DNA from: Halioglobus sp.
GTDB taxonomy: Bacteria; Pseudomonadota; Gammaproteobacteria; Pseudomonadales; Halieaceae
Reading direction: 5' to 3'
NCBI GenBank assembly: GCA_002699145.1
Contig: PABK01000035.1
Location: 1-64,000, forward strand
DNA: 64,000 nt
Position numbers and translations under genes: made by a program
In this document: positions 9,259-17,407 of the stretch, in pieces
Layout: the number at the start of each line of letters is the position of its first letter
Numbering within the stretch: position 1 is the first letter of the stretch
The notes under the pieces: generated by a model
Told to the model about the DNA's origin: nothing
Database searches by the model: none
The model's input: the letters and a program-made list of their open reading frames with translations, nothing else

Positions 9259-9863
9259 AAGTCAACACCCTTGCGTGCGGCGACGCCGGCCTTGAAAGCA
9301 TGCTTCAACTCCTTGACCTCGGATACCGTGTCCATGACCTCCTGCAGTTCCGCTCCGCCACCGCGGCCGGTGACCACCACGCTCTGTTGCGCCGGGCGTG
9401 AACGAATCGCAGCAATGATGTCCGCCGCATCCAGGTAGTTGTAAGCGATCATGTAGGTGAGCTCGTCCAGTACTACCAGGTCGAAGGCGGGGTCCTGCAG
9501 CATGGGGCGGGCTTTTTCCCAGGTGGCTTGTGCCGCGGCGATGTCGCCCGAGCGATCCTGGGTGTCCCAGGTGAAGCCGGTTCCCATCTGGTGAAATTCC
9601 ACCTGCGGGCAGTGCTCCCGCAGGTAGATTTCCTCGCCGGATAGCTGTTGTCCCTTGATGAACTGCACGACACCGACCTTCTGGTCGTAGCCCAGGGCAC
9701 GCATGACCATGCCGAAGGCGGAGGAGGACTTGCCCTTGCCATTGCCAGTCAGCAGTACGGCGACGCCGCGCTGGGTGTCCGCCGCCTCGATATTGGCGTC
9801 CACCCTGGCTTTCTGCTTCGCCATGGCGGCCTTGTGCCGGGCGTCTTTGCGACTGTCAGTCAT
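9255..9863 (-). CDS. cobO: Cob(I)yrinic acid a,c-diamide adenosyltransferase
   Basis: A 202-residue CobA/CobO/BtuR-type ATP:corrinoid adenosyltransferase, which attaches the upper 5'-deoxyadenosyl ligand to reduced corrinoids. It shows the modified P-loop LTGNGKGKSSSAFGM (38-52), VVQFIKGQ, VLDELTYMIAYNYLD and VVTGRGGGAEL, all standard for the family. AGGTGA lies just before the ATG. It is 10 bases downstream of btuB and forms a riboswitch-controlled btuB-cobO operon that converges on cobQ-btuCDF. Adenosylation pairs naturally with the cobyric acid synthase made by the opposite operon. Confidence 0.93.
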   Translation of the reverse strand: MTDSRKDARHKAAMAKQKARVDANIEAADTQRGVAVLLTGNGKGKSSSAFGMVMRALGYDQKVGVVQFIKGQQLSGEEIYLREHCPQVEFHQMGTGFTWDTQDRSGDIAAAQATWEKARPMLQDPAFDLVVLDELTYMIAYNYLDAADIIAAIRSRPAQQSVVVTGRGGGAELQEVMDTVSEVKELKHAFKAGVAARKGVDF

Positions 9864-9873
9864 GCTATTTCAC

Positions 9874-11724
9874 CTAGAATGAATATTTCACGCCCAGGTA
9901 TCCGGCGGCGCCACTCGTGTAGTAGGTGGGCACCTCCTGGTAGTCCTCGTCGGTCAGGTTCTCCACGCGCCCGAATACCTCCAGTCCGTGCAGCAGTTGC
10001 AGGCGCGCGGTGAAGTCGAGTACTTCGTAGTCGTCCAACTGGCTACCGTCGACGTCGATGGCGTCCTGCGACAGGCGCGCGTGCAGGCCCAGTGACAGCT
10101 TGTCCGACAAGGTCACAAAGGTCAAACCCAGGTTGGCCATGTGCTCCGGGCGGCGCGCGCGCGGGTCGCCGTTGATATCCTGGGAATCGGTGTAGGTGTA
10201 GTTGCCGTCGATGGAGAGTGCGTCCAGCACATTCCAGCGGCCGTACAACTCCACACCTTCTGACTGGGTATCGCCGGTCTTTTGCAGATAGACAAAACTG
10301 GCGTTGTCGTAAAAGATTTCATCCGAGATCGTCTGGTCGAAATATACGGCCTCAACGTAGACTGATGCATTGTCCGTCCAGCTCACTGCCAGGTCGTAGC
10401 CCTCGCTTTCCTCCTCGGACAGTTCCGGAACCGGTGTGAAGGAAAAGCCGTTGTTGGCAATTTCGAACAGGCTGGGGAAGCGGAAGCCCGTGCCGTAGCT
10501 GGCGCGAAACTTCATTTCGCCGTCGGCGACAGGGACGAGGTAGGCGCCGCTCAGCCGGTAGGTTGTCGTCGAGCCGAAATCGTCGTTGTCGTCGTAGCGA
10601 ACGCCGGCGGTGACGTAGATGCTGTCGCGAAAGCCACCCTGGTACTCGGCATAGGCGCTTTCCTGGTCGCGATCGTCTACTGAGCTGTCGTCGGTGGATT
10701 CGCTGAGCAGATCTACCCCGTACACCAGCTTGAGCGCGTCGCTGCTGTTGAAGCTGCCGATATAGCCGGTACGCTCCAGTTCACCCCCAAGGCCGAAGGA
10801 GAACTGGCCCTCGGTGTAGTTTTTGCGCCTGGTTTCATTGCTGGTGTAGAACACTTCATGGGTAAAGCGCTCGGTATTGTAGTTGGCCGCAGCGCGCCAT
10901 GATTCCTGTTCAAACTCGTCGGAGCAGGCGTTGCTGGAGGAAAAATCCGTTACGGTATAGCAGCCGTCGTAGTGCGCGTCGGCGTCGACGTCACGCCCCA
11001 CGAATGACAGGCGCAGGTCATCGGTGATATTCCAGCCGAGTCGGCCGTGGAGGGTCGTGTTCTCGTAGCCATCGTCATCGCGCAGGTCTGTATCGGTGGT
11101 GCGGGCGTTGTACAGGTCGCTGTCGTAGTCAGACCCCGACAGGCTGAAATCCAGGGTGCCATTGCCGCCATTGACGTTTGCCGCGTACTGCCGGGTATCG
11201 TAGCGCCCACCCTCGGCGGAGATCGAGCCGTTCAAGCCCTCGGAGGGCGCGATCGTTGTGATGGTGACCACACCCCCCGCATCGGAGCCGTACATCAGGC
11301 CCTGTGGCCCGCGCAGGATCTCCACCCGCTGGACGCTGGAACTCATGATGTGTTCGACGCGGGTGGTGGTTTGGGGAGAGGAGGTGTCCGAGATATCGAT
11401 ACCGTCCAGGTAGAAGCCGGTGCGGTAGTTCTCCTCGCCGCGGATGCGCAGTGAAGTGATGCTGCCCGGGCCGCCCTGATTTGAAACCTGCACGCCGGGT
11501 TGAGTGCGCAGTACGTTGTAAAGCGCGTCATAGCCCAGGCGTTCGATGTCTGTCTGGTTGATAACGGACACCGAGGTGCCGATTTGTCGCAGTGGCGTGG
11601 GTACACGGGAGGAGGTCACCACGACTTCCTCCATAATGCCCGCGACGTCAGCCGCGCTGGTGGGAAAGGTGTACGCGGCCAGCGCGCTCGCGGCGATTCC
11701 GCCGGCAATGGTTGTAATTTTCAT
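9874..11724 (-). CDS. btuB: TonB-dependent vitamin B12 receptor
   Basis: A 616-residue outer membrane receptor of BtuB size, smaller than the two other receptors in the window. Signal peptide about 1-24 (cut near PTSA-ADV), TonB box EEVVVTSSR (32-40), plug motif QRVEILRGPQGLMYG (132-146), and a barrel ending AAGYLGVKYSF with a terminal Phe. A strong Shine-Dalgarno (GAGGAG) precedes the ATG. A cobalamin riboswitch directly upstream and cobO directly downstream make cobalamin uptake the expected function. Confidence 0.92.
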   Translation of the reverse strand: MKITTIAGGIAASALAAYTFPTSAADVAGIMEEVVVTSSRVPTPLRQIGTSVSVINQTDIERLGYDALYNVLRTQPGVQVSNQGGPGSITSLRIRGEENYRTGFYLDGIDISDTSSPQTTTRVEHIMSSSVQRVEILRGPQGLMYGSDAGGVVTITTIAPSEGLNGSISAEGGRYDTRQYAANVNGGNGTLDFSLSGSDYDSDLYNARTTDTDLRDDDGYENTTLHGRLGWNITDDLRLSFVGRDVDADAHYDGCYTVTDFSSSNACSDEFEQESWRAAANYNTERFTHEVFYTSNETRRKNYTEGQFSFGLGGELERTGYIGSFNSSDALKLVYGVDLLSESTDDSSVDDRDQESAYAEYQGGFRDSIYVTAGVRYDDNDDFGSTTTYRLSGAYLVPVADGEMKFRASYGTGFRFPSLFEIANNGFSFTPVPELSEEESEGYDLAVSWTDNASVYVEAVYFDQTISDEIFYDNASFVYLQKTGDTQSEGVELYGRWNVLDALSIDGNYTYTDSQDINGDPRARRPEHMANLGLTFVTLSDKLSLGLHARLSQDAIDVDGSQLDDYEVLDFTARLQLLHGLEVFGRVENLTDEDYQEVPTYYTSGAAGYLGVKYSF

Positions 11725-11849
11725 GACTGCTCCTCAATAGCCTGGATATCCGGCAACTGAGGGAGGGGATCAGGGAACACAATGCGAGCATTGCAACCGT
11801 GCATGAAGCCCTCCGCTCCATTGTTGCATGTGCCGTCGTGATGATTCGG

Positions 11850-12045
11850 CACGCCTACCAGGCAGGTATCGGGCTCACATTCGGTGCCGGGGAGGGGCCG
11901 CGGAGGGCCGGCCCTGGCGTGGAATGCATACCGTTGCGGGGGCAGCGGTGGCTGTGACGGCGAGGCGCCGGCATACCACTCTTCCCATTTAACCCACCCA
12001 GCGCAGCAAGACGCGCGGCGCGGTGGGCACCTGGTACGGGCTGGC
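11850..12045 (-). ncRNA. Cobalamin riboswitch upstream of btuB
   Basis: Read on the minus strand, the 5' part has TACCAGGTGCCCACC (about 12035-12021), then GGGAAGAGTGG (about 11987-11976), the B12-box block CCGCTGCCCCCGCAAC (11948-11933) and GAGCCCGATACCTGCCTGG (about 11876-11858). These match block for block the aptamer at 4808-4950. The RNA lies about 125 bases upstream of the btuB ATG and should repress btuB-cobO when adenosylcobalamin is abundant. The 389-base gap between btuB and the DUF501 gene is mostly this element. Confidence 0.93.
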
Positions 12046-12113
12046 ACTTTAGAGAGGTGCCCAGGCTTTGTCAAATGGCGTAGAATCCGCGTTTTGCCTC
12101 GTTCCTTGTCGCC

Positions 12114-12623
12114 ATGTACTCAACTGCCGGGGTGCCGGTTAGCGAAGAAATGGCCAGCCGTGTCGCGCGCCTGCTGGGGCGCAGCCCGCGTGGCCTGGAA
12201 GCCGTCGCGGTGAGCCGCGAGGACGGTGAGCCGGTAGTGATTCGCGTCGCCTCCCTGGTGGACGACAAACCGTTCCCGACGCTGTTCTGGCTGGTGGACC
12301 GCCAGTTGTGCTACCGCATAGACCGGGAGGAAGCTGCTGGCGCCATCGCGCGGCTGCAGCAGCGCGTCGAGGCAGACGAACAGTTGCAGCGCGCCATGCG
12401 CGAGGATCACCGGGCGCACATCTCCCTGCGGCAGTCCTTTATGTCGCAGCAGGTGAGCGCGCGGTTGCTGGCCCTTGGCTTCGGCGACGTACTGGCGTGC
12501 AAGGGCATCGGCGGTATCGCCGATTTCACCCGCATACGCTGCCTGCACACCTGGTACGCGGCGCACCTGGTGGTGCCCAACACCATCGGTGGCCTGCTGG
12601 ACGCGCACTGGCGCGAAGGCTAG
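12114..12623 (+). CDS. DUF501 family protein
   Basis: A 169-residue soluble protein matching the DUF501 pattern: an early RSPRGLEAVAVS segment, PFPTLFWLVDRQLCYRIDREEAAGAIARL, and a C-terminal GIGGIADFTRIRCLHTWYAAHLV where the family has its conserved Cys-Leu-His. DUF501 proteins have no established activity; in many bacteria they sit near ppx or enolase genes, but here ppx is 25 kb away. No clear Shine-Dalgarno sequence precedes the ATG, and no partner gene is evident. Confidence 0.8.
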   Translation: MYSTAGVPVSEEMASRVARLLGRSPRGLEAVAVSREDGEPVVIRVASLVDDKPFPTLFWLVDRQLCYRIDREEAAGAIARLQQRVEADEQLQRAMREDHRAHISLRQSFMSQQVSARLLALGFGDVLACKGIGGIADFTRIRCLHTWYAAHLVVPNTIGGLLDAHWREG

Positions 12624-12692
12624 TGGCGGGGCGGCCTGTGCTGCCCGGCTTGTGCTATATTACGCGCCCCCCGCGACAGGCCGCCGCCGCGC

Positions 12693-12713
12693 GACCAGAC
12701 CAGACCAGACCAG
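12693..12713 (+). repeat. GACCA pentamer tandem repeat before the DAHP synthase gene
   Basis: Four consecutive copies of GACCA (12693-12712) plus one extra base lie 13 bases upstream of the DAHP synthase start codon, where the Shine-Dalgarno sequence would normally sit. A run this short could change copy number by slippage and alter the leader length, but nothing here shows that it does. Confidence 0.6.
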
Positions 12714-12725
12714 GCGAAACAGACC

Positions 12726-13787
12726 ATGACCGAGCGCACCGATGACCTGCGTATCGACAGGACCAACGAGTTGAACTCCCCGCAGTCGCTGCTCGGGGAT
12801 ATCCCGCTCAGTGACGCGGCCGCCGCCACCGTCAGTGCGGCGCGGCAGAGCATTCACGACGTGCTGGCGCGCGAGGACGACCGCCTCGTGGTCATCGTCG
12901 GCCCCTGTTCCATCCACGATCCACAGGCCGCACGCGAATATGCGGGCCTGCTGCGCGACACCGCCGCGGAAATCGCCGACGATGTGTTCGTGGTCATGCG
13001 CGTGTACTTCGAAAAGCCGCGCACCACGGTCGGCTGGAAGGGGCTGATCAACGACCCGGACCTGGACAACACCTTTCGCATCAACAAGGGCCTGCACCTC
13101 GCCCGCCAGCTACTGCTGGACCTGGGCGAAATGGGGCTGCCGGCGGGTACCGAGTACCTGGACCTGATCAGCCCCCAGTACTATGCGGACCTGGTGGCCT
13201 GGGGCGCCATCGGCGCGCGCACCACCGAAAGCCAGACCCACCGCGAACTGGCCTCGGGCCTGTCCTGCCCGGTGGGTTTCAAGAATGCCACCAACGGCGA
13301 CATACAGGTGGCCATCGACGCCATCCGCTCGGCGTCCCAGCCGCACCACTTCCTGTCCGTGACCAAGCAGGGCCGCTCGGCGATTTTCCAGACCACGGGC
13401 AACGAGGACTGCCATGTCATCCTGCGCGGCGGTGCACACCCGAACTACGACATGTTTTCCGTCGACGATACCGCGGCGATGCTCGAACGGGCCGGTCTGG
13501 CGCCGCGCATCATGATTGATGCGAGCCACGCCAACAGCCGCAAGATCCCGGCGCGCCAGCTCGATGTCACTGCGGACATCGCCACCCAGGTGGCGCGTGG
13601 CGACCAGCGCATTTTCGGGGTCATGCTGGAGAGCAACCTGGTGGAGGGCAGGCAGAACGTGGTGCCGGGGGAGCCCCTGACCTACGGCCAGAGCATCACC
13701 GACCCCTGCATGGGCTGGCAGGACACGCGCGCGGCGTTGACTGAACTGGCCAGCGCCGTGCGTATGCGCAGGAACGCCGCTGGCTGA
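12726..13787 (+). CDS. aroG: 3-deoxy-7-phosphoheptulonate synthase (class I DAHP synthase)
   Basis: A 353-residue class I (AroFGH) DAHP synthase that condenses phosphoenolpyruvate with erythrose 4-phosphate in the first step of aromatic amino acid synthesis. Motifs are VGPCSIHD (58-65, with metal-ligand Cys61), YFEKPRTTVGWKGLINDP (94-111, with the PEP-binding Lys), IGARTTESQTHRELASGLS (162-180), GFKNATNG and ILRGG. Which of AroF, AroG or AroH it equals in feedback specificity cannot be read reliably, so the symbol names the family. It stands as a single gene. The usual Shine-Dalgarno position is occupied by a GACCA repeat. Confidence 0.93.
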   Translation: MTERTDDLRIDRTNELNSPQSLLGDIPLSDAAAATVSAARQSIHDVLAREDDRLVVIVGPCSIHDPQAAREYAGLLRDTAAEIADDVFVVMRVYFEKPRTTVGWKGLINDPDLDNTFRINKGLHLARQLLLDLGEMGLPAGTEYLDLISPQYYADLVAWGAIGARTTESQTHRELASGLSCPVGFKNATNGDIQVAIDAIRSASQPHHFLSVTKQGRSAIFQTTGNEDCHVILRGGAHPNYDMFSVDDTAAMLERAGLAPRIMIDASHANSRKIPARQLDVTADIATQVARGDQRIFGVMLESNLVEGRQNVVPGEPLTYGQSITDPCMGWQDTRAALTELASAVRMRRNAAG

Positions 13788-13906
13788 GCGCTGGCATACC
13801 ATGCTGAACCGCCGGCCGCCCGACGAAACGGTCCGCTGGCATCCGCGCTGCGCTGCCAGTATGTTGCAGTTGCTGATAACGATATTACCGTAGCGAGGAC
13901 GCGAGC

Positions 13907-14764
13907 ATGCACCTGGGTTTCAGTTCCATGAACACCGCGGATGACCCGGCCCCGGACCTCTTGGCCAGGACGCTGGAGGAAGCCGGGTTCGAGAGCCTGT
14001 GGTACGGCGAACACAGTCATATTCCGGTGGCGCGCACCACACCCTATCCCCCCGGGGGCGACCTCCCGGAGCCCTACAAGAAGATGATGGACCCGTACGT
14101 GTCGTTGATGTCCGCGGCCGCGGTCACCAGCAAACTGAAACTGGGTACCGGTATCGCCCTGCTCATGGAGCGCGAGCTGTTCTCCCAGGCCAAGACCATC
14201 GCCACCCTGGACCGCCTGTCCGGCGGGCGACTCGTGATCGGCTGCGGGGTGGGGTGGAACCAGGAGGAGTTCGAGAACGCCACCCGCCTGCCCTGGAAGC
14301 GCCGCTACCTGGCGCTGAAGGAGACGGTGCTGGCGCAGCGGGCGCTGTTTACCGACGCGGAGCCGGAATTTCACGGCGATCTGATCGACTTCGACCCGGT
14401 GTGGTTCGAGCCCAAGGCCAGCCGTCCCGGCGGGCCGCCGGTGACTTTCGGCGCCATGGGGCCGCTGGGCATCAGGCACGCCGCGGAGTGGGCAGACGGC
14501 TGGATGCCGGTAGACGTGGCCATGCCGGACGTGAAGCAGGGTATCGAGGACTTCCGGCAACAGGTGCGGGACGCCGGGCGCAGCCCCGACGATGTCGAGA
14601 TCACCCTGGTGGTGATGGCGCCGGTGACCGCCGACCTGCTCAAGTCCTACCGCGATATGGGCATCGACCGCTGCAACATCGGTGTGGGCATGGAGAACTG
14701 GGACCGGCCCGAGATCGTCATGCCGATGATCGAGCAGTACTCGAAACTCATTCCCGAGCTGTAA
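13907..14764 (+). CDS. LLM-class (luciferase-like) probable F420-dependent oxidoreductase
   Basis: A 285-residue TIM-barrel protein of the luciferase-like monooxygenase superfamily, close in pattern to the actinobacterial-type F420-dependent subgroup: ESLWYGEHSHIPV near the N-terminus, KLKLGTGIAL, TIATLDRLSGGRLVIGCGVGW and WKRRYLALKETV. The substrate is unknown, and the cofactor (FMN or F420) cannot be settled from sequence alone. GAGG precedes the ATG. It stands alone and converges on a TonB receptor gene across a strong hairpin. Confidence 0.82.
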   Translation: MHLGFSSMNTADDPAPDLLARTLEEAGFESLWYGEHSHIPVARTTPYPPGGDLPEPYKKMMDPYVSLMSAAAVTSKLKLGTGIALLMERELFSQAKTIATLDRLSGGRLVIGCGVGWNQEEFENATRLPWKRRYLALKETVLAQRALFTDAEPEFHGDLIDFDPVWFEPKASRPGGPPVTFGAMGPLGIRHAAEWADGWMPVDVAMPDVKQGIEDFRQQVRDAGRSPDDVEITLVVMAPVTADLLKSYRDMGIDRCNIGVGMENWDRPEIVMPMIEQYSKLIPEL

Positions 14765-14816
14765 ACGACGTCTTCCGCGCGGGTCATCCCCGCGCGTCAC
14801 CCCCGCCAAATCCACC

Positions 14817-14842
14817 GTGATCCCCGCTGGCGCGGGGATCAC
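14817..14842. terminator. Hairpin between convergent genes (possible bidirectional terminator)
   Basis: A perfect 11-bp stem, GTGATCCCCGC (14817-14827) with GCGGGGATCAC (14832-14842), closes a 4-base loop between the convergent oxidoreductase and TonB receptor genes. No T tract follows on either strand, so it may act with Rho or protect 3' ends rather than be a classical intrinsic terminator. GGTCATCCCCGC-like sequence also occurs at 14782, suggesting a small repeat family. Confidence 0.55.
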
Positions 14843-14871
14843 GCTTGTCGTGGCGAACGCGGCGGGCCGCG

Positions 14872-17187
14872 TCAGAAGTTGTAGCGCGCGGTGGCGCCGA
14901 AGGTACGCTCGCGCAGTATGTTTGTCTGCGTGTAGGAGCCGCCGCTGATCTGCAGGTCCAGTGAGTCAGGGCCCTGCTGGTAGATCACCTCGTCCTCGTC
15001 GGTCACGTTCTTGGCCCAGACCGACACGTCCCAGCTGTAGTCACTGCTGCGCCAGCCCGCGAACAGGTCCAGCACGTAGTAGGCATCGAACTCCTCGGCC
15101 ACGTCGAACAGGCCCGCGGAGGCGTCCTCGTTGAGGCGGTCGTCGTTGTACTTGTACAGGCCGCGCACGTAGAGCTCCGTGGAATCCAGCGGGTAGTAGT
15201 ACTCCGAATTGAGCGACAGCGACCACTCGGGCTCGGCGCCCAGCTTGTCGCCGTCGAGATCACAGCTGCCCAGCACCTGTCCCGGCTCGCGGTCATTACA
15301 GGGCTGGCTGGCGCCGTCCCACTCGGCGTCGTTGTAGGACAGGGCCCCGCCGGCGTTCCAGGTCTCGGTCAGCAGGATCTGCCCCTCCAGCTCCGCCCCC
15401 CAGATCACCGCGTCACCGTTGAAAACGATGCCGCCGGGCAGGTCCTGGGCTACCCCGTCCGGGTCGATGACCTGCACGCCGCGCACAAAGCCCTGGTAGC
15501 CGTCGAACTGCTGGTAGTAGAGCGCGCCGTTGAGGCTGGCGCGCCCGTCCAGCGGCCGGCTTTTGAAGCCGATCTCGAAGGCGTCGGATTCCTCCTCGTC
15601 GTAGATCAGGTCGCCCTCGCCGTTGGGCAGGAAAGCGATGTTCGGGGTCGGCACGATGGAAATACCCCCCGGCCGGTAGCCGCGATTGTAGGAGGCGTAC
15701 AAGGAAACATCCTCGAGCACATCCCAGCGCAGGGTGAGGGAGCCGGTGACGGCGTCCTCGCTGGAGTTGGCGTCGTTGACGGCGACGATGGGAAAGCGCG
15801 CCTGGAAGCCGGCTTCCACCACGTCCGAGATCGGCTCGAGGTTCGGCGGCAGGTAGTTCAGTCCGCCGTAAAACACGTCGGCGCGGCGAAAGCCGTCGTA
15901 CTGCGTCCAGCGCAGGCCCACCTCCAGTTCCAGCGCCTCGGTCAGGTAGAACTGGTTGAAGGTGAAAATCGCGTAGTTATTCGCGTTCACCGGCAATACG
16001 CCCTCGGTAGAGAAGCCGATCAGCTGGTCTACCACGACGCTGTTGGCGTTGAACGCGGTGTCGGTATTCTGGTCCTGGTAGTACAGTCCGACCATGTAGT
16101 CCCAGAAGTCGTTGCCGTCGGACGCCGCGCGCAACTCGTAGGTCCAGGTCTCGACCTCCGTATCAGCCATCTGGAAGGAGGGCGCGGGCAGGTCGAGGAA
16201 CTGCAGGGAGTAGGCCCTGTCGTTCTCGGTGCGCGACTCCTTGTCCGAGTTCTGGTAGCCGACAATGCCGGTGACATCGTGGTCCATGATGCTCCAGTCC
16301 ACTACCAGGTTGACCACGTCGAAGTTGAGATCGGTGCCGTCGTTGCTCGGCCCCAGCGCTTTCCTGTCATCCGGCGACAGCGTCGGGCGTACGCCGAGCT
16401 GATCCACCCCGGTCATGCCCTTGGGGTCGTCCTGGTCCTGGTCGAGATACTGCCAGATCACTTCCGCGCTGAGGTCCTCGGTGACATTCCACACCGAGCT
16501 CAGGCGCGCCGAGGACGCCTCGATCTCCTGGTTGTCGAAGCCCGTGGTCAGGTTGCTCACGTCGGGGCCCGCGGTGGTGTCGTAGACTGCCGCCACGCGC
16601 ACACCCAGGGTGTCCTCGATTAGAGGAGCGCCGTAGGCGGCCTGGGCGTTCAGGCCGTCATTGTCCGTGGCGGAGAGTTGCACGTAGCCGCTGCTCTCGG
16701 CCGTGTCGGCGCGGTTGGTGATGATGTTGATGGCGCCGGCCGGCGAGGTGCGGCCCTGCAGGGTGCCCTGGGGGCCGCGCAGGATTTCCACGCGCTGCAG
16801 GTCGTAGAGCTGGGTGAAGGCGACGTCCGGGCGCACGATAGCGCCGTTCCAGTACACGTCTACCGCCGCCGAGGTGCCCGATTCGGGGTCGACGCTGATG
16901 CCGCGCAGGGCGATGGTCTTGTTGCGTGAATTCGGGCTGGCCAGGGTCAGCCCGGCGGTCTGCTGCTCGATTTCGTTGAAGCTGAAGGCGGCGAAGCGGT
17001 CGATGTTGTCACCGCTCACCACATTCACCGTGGCCGAGATGTCCTGCACACTTTCCACGCGTTTCTGCGCGGTGACGATGACTTCTTCCAGTACCAGTTG
17101 CGCCTGGGAGTGGGCCGCGCTGGCGGCCAGTGCGGTGGCGATGGCCGTACGGGGCCAGGCCCGAGACCTGCGTGTGCGGGTAGTCAT
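14872..17187 (-). CDS. TonB-dependent outer membrane receptor (substrate unknown)
   Basis: A 771-residue receptor with an Arg-rich signal peptide (about 1-29, cleaved after an Ala-rich core), TonB box EEVIVTAQKR (34-43), plug segments IALRGISVDPESGTSAAVD (92-110) and RVEILRGPQGTLQG (132-145), and a barrel ending RERTFGATARYNF. It belongs to the same broad iron-complex type as the receptor at 1084-3351 but is clearly distinct in sequence. No transport or catabolic genes flank it, so the ligand is unknown. Dyad sequences upstream (17347-17390) may control it. Confidence 0.88.
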   Translation of the reverse strand: MTTRTRRSRAWPRTAIATALAASAAHSQAQLVLEEVIVTAQKRVESVQDISATVNVVSGDNIDRFAAFSFNEIEQQTAGLTLASPNSRNKTIALRGISVDPESGTSAAVDVYWNGAIVRPDVAFTQLYDLQRVEILRGPQGTLQGRTSPAGAINIITNRADTAESSGYVQLSATDNDGLNAQAAYGAPLIEDTLGVRVAAVYDTTAGPDVSNLTTGFDNQEIEASSARLSSVWNVTEDLSAEVIWQYLDQDQDDPKGMTGVDQLGVRPTLSPDDRKALGPSNDGTDLNFDVVNLVVDWSIMDHDVTGIVGYQNSDKESRTENDRAYSLQFLDLPAPSFQMADTEVETWTYELRAASDGNDFWDYMVGLYYQDQNTDTAFNANSVVVDQLIGFSTEGVLPVNANNYAIFTFNQFYLTEALELEVGLRWTQYDGFRRADVFYGGLNYLPPNLEPISDVVEAGFQARFPIVAVNDANSSEDAVTGSLTLRWDVLEDVSLYASYNRGYRPGGISIVPTPNIAFLPNGEGDLIYDEEESDAFEIGFKSRPLDGRASLNGALYYQQFDGYQGFVRGVQVIDPDGVAQDLPGGIVFNGDAVIWGAELEGQILLTETWNAGGALSYNDAEWDGASQPCNDREPGQVLGSCDLDGDKLGAEPEWSLSLNSEYYYPLDSTELYVRGLYKYNDDRLNEDASAGLFDVAEEFDAYYVLDLFAGWRSSDYSWDVSVWAKNVTDEDEVIYQQGPDSLDLQISGGSYTQTNILRERTFGATARYNF

Positions 17188-17346
17188 ACTGCGATACCTT
17201 GTCTACCGGGGCCTGGCCGGGGGCTGTCCATGGCGTGGCCGGCCCGCTGTTATCGTTTGCTCCGCCGAATATGCGCGGCGGCAATCCAGTGTCGGTGGAG
17301 CCTGCGGGTATGGGGAAAGCTTAGTCCACAGGCGGCTGTGGGCCTA

Positions 17347-17390
17347 TGACCTGAACGGTCAAAATTGACAGGCGTGTGAAATCCTCACAC
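17347..17390. promoter_or_regulatory. Two palindromes upstream of the TonB receptor
   Basis: Between the receptor start (17187) and the end of the AI-2E gene (17408) lie two perfect dyads: TGACC-N5-GGTCA (17347-17361) and GTGTGA-N5-TCACAC (17374-17390). Either may be an operator for the receptor. The second resembles a CRP/FNR half-site pair but with a 5-base rather than 6-base centre, and could instead be a weak 3' hairpin for the operon ending at 17408. Confidence 0.35.
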
Positions 17391-17407
17391 TTTCCCCCCC
17401 AGGGCCA

